Shown: one piece after another, positions 62,960 to 64,000 of the stretch
Position numbering within the stretch: position 1 is the first letter of the stretch
Layout: each line of letters starts with the position of its first letter
Source: Falsochrobactrum shanghaiense
GTDB taxonomy: Bacteria > Pseudomonadota > Alphaproteobacteria > Rhizobiales > Rhizobiaceae
Reading direction: 5' to 3'
Length of the DNA stretch: 64,000 nt
Assembly (NCBI RefSeq): GCF_003149535.1
Contig: NZ_QGDB01000002.1
Location: forward strand, 62,001 to 126,000
Made by a program: the position numbers and the translations under genes
The notes under the pieces: generated by a model
What the model was told of the DNA's origin: nothing
Seen by the model: only the letters and a program-made list of their open reading frames with translations
Databases searched by the model: none

Positions 62960-63647
62960 ATGCGGCTCGCGCTATGTTCGTCCTCCGATCATTTTCGGCG
63001 ATGTTTCGCGCCCTGAACCGATGACCGTCGGCTGGTGGCAATATGCCCAGTCCCTGACCACGCGTCCCGTCAAGTCCATGCTGACCGGCCCTGTGACCAT
63101 CCTCAACTGGTCGTTTGTTCGCAATGATATTGCACGCGCGCAAACCTGTCGCCAGATTGCATTCGCCATTCGCGACGAGGTTGTCGATCTTGAAAAAGCA
63201 GACGCCGTCATGGTTCAGATCGATGAAGCCGCCCTGCGCGAGGGGCTTCCGCTGCGTCGTTCGGAATGGAAAACCTATCTGAACTGGGCCGTGGAATGTT
63301 TCCGCATCTGCGCAAGCGGTGTTTCCGGCCATACGCAGATTCACACGCATATGTGCTATTCGGAATTCAATGACATTATCGACGCGATCGCGGATGGAAT
63401 TGCTCGATGCATTCAAGTCCTTCAAATATCCAAATGAAATCGGGCCGGGTGTTTGCGATATTCACTCGCCCCGCGTGCCCGGCGTCCCGGAATGACCGTT
63501 CTTCTCTCGCTTGCGCGTGAGAGGCTGTCCGACCGCCAGCTTTGAGTTAATCCCGATTGCGGGTTGAAGACACGAAAATGGGAAGAAGTCCGCCCGGCAC
63601 TCATCAATATGGTGGCCGCAGCCAAGGCGCTGCGCGCGCAGGCATAG
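62960..63647 (+). pseudogene. metE: Decayed metE (cobalamin-independent methionine synthase), C-terminal remnant
   Basis: Only the last third or so remains. [20 protein letters not shown] starts near 62964, and the frame stays open through [36 protein letters not shown] and [19 protein letters not shown]. About 44 bases are then missing and the frame shifts at about 63393, resuming with [20 protein letters not shown]. Another shift occurs near 63490, and TGA replaces the Trp codon at 63543. [20 protein letters not shown] continues to a TAG at 63645. The 5' two thirds are absent. Zinc ligands His, Cys (HTHMC) and Cys (NPDCG) are still readable. Confidence 0.9.
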
Positions 63648-63659
63648 GCTTGAGAGATG

Positions 63660-63684
63660 CCCTCGTGCCGTCCCGGCACGAGGG
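63660..63684 (+). terminator. Rho-independent terminator of the former metE
   Basis: A perfect 11-base stem, CCCTCGTGCCG and CGGCACGAGGG, with a three-base loop is followed by TTTCTGTGT. It lies 12 bp after the metE remnant and still looks functional. Confidence 0.8.
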
Positions 63685-63904
63685 TTTCTGTGTCGCATCG
63701 TCGCGCAACTTCACGATTTTTTCAATAATCTTTTCATAGTATTATCTTGACGGCTTCTAAAGAGAATATAGGCTAAGACAGAAGCGGCCTTTATGTTTGC
63801 ACGCGATAGAATTTTCGCTTTGAAATGCAAAAACGGCGTGGGAAAGTGATACTCTGCTTTCATCGCTTTCAAGTTCGCTTCAAAGCATCCTGAGGAGGTT
63901 ACCC

Positions 63905-64000
63905 ATGGCAGACGAAGACAAGCCCCATGCCGGGCATTGCACCGCTTTCATCAAGCTGTCCGGTGCTCCCGCTCCAGGCGAACGCCTTCCCCTTTTGATC
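63905..64000 (+). CDS. Start of a gene of unknown function, cut by the window end
   Basis: The first 32 codons are visible (ADEDKPHAGHCTAFIKLSGA and on). AGGAGG lies six bases before the ATG, so this is a real start. No family can be named from so short a piece. Confidence 0.6.
   Translation, partial: MADEDKPHAGHCTAFIKLSGAPAPGERLPLLI

Noticed and set aside
62796-62960. Possible SAM or other methionine-related riboswitch near metE and the Opp/MmuM operon
   Set aside because: Only a weak ATCTCTC/GAGAGAT pairing was seen; no conserved SAM riboswitch core could be recognised.

Overview
The window looks like a chromosomal segment of a Brucellaceae alphaproteobacterium, most likely Brucella in the broad sense (former Ochrobactrum). 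The main evidence is an Omp2-type porin at 20241-21359, a Ros/MucR-type zinc-finger regulator at 52767-53234, and several copies of the palindromic intergenic repeats common in Brucella and other Rhizobiales. Most of the DNA is accessory metabolism: transporters, oxidoreductases and GntR/IclR/MarR regulators. No rRNA, tRNA, CRISPR array or intact insertion sequence was seen.

Layout. 1-893 is the 3' part of an amidase with visibly lower GC than its surroundings. 1170-7861 is a GntR-led cluster with a TRAP transporter, a trimethylamine-dehydrogenase/N-methylproline-demethylase-like flavoenzyme and an aldo/keto reductase. 8038-18353 is a divergent pair of operons: leftward, an NtaA/EmoA-like monooxygenase, an Opp-type ABC importer, a 2-hydroxyacid dehydrogenase and a flavin reductase; rightward, a GntR regulator and an FAD amine oxidase. 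18391-28504 holds NDH-2, the porin, a MarR regulator, an IclR regulator divergent from an RND efflux pair, and a TSUP permease. 28640-33673 is a NitT/TauT-type ABC importer with an FAA-family hydrolase and a divergent GntR regulator.

34006-44961 is an iron-acquisition region: a siderophore-binding protein, a TonB receptor, a siderophore-interacting reductase, an MFS transporter and efeUOB plus a second EfeO-like protein. Three of its intergenic regions carry a TGA-N9-TCA box, the RirA iron-responsive operator of rhizobia. Relics of an IS630 and an IS3 transposase lie between these loci. 45058-52224 is poorly characterised: a TPR-OmpA-beta-propeller fusion translationally coupled to a Tat-exported CFI-box protein, a LuxR-type regulator and three secreted proteins of unknown family.

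52767-63647 holds the MucR-like regulator, a rightward peptide/amide hydrolase set (P1 peptidase, PuuD-like amidotransferase, M20 amidohydrolase), a leftward Opp-type ABC operon ending in a homocysteine S-methyltransferase, and a decayed metE beside it. A new gene begins at 63905.

Most interesting points: a candidate aminopolycarboxylate (NTA/EDTA/IDA-like) catabolic locus with the same GTATAC motif in both divergent promoters; the shared iron operator at three iron loci; the TPR-OmpA-propeller/CFI-box pair; and the decayed metE next to an importer-MmuM operon.
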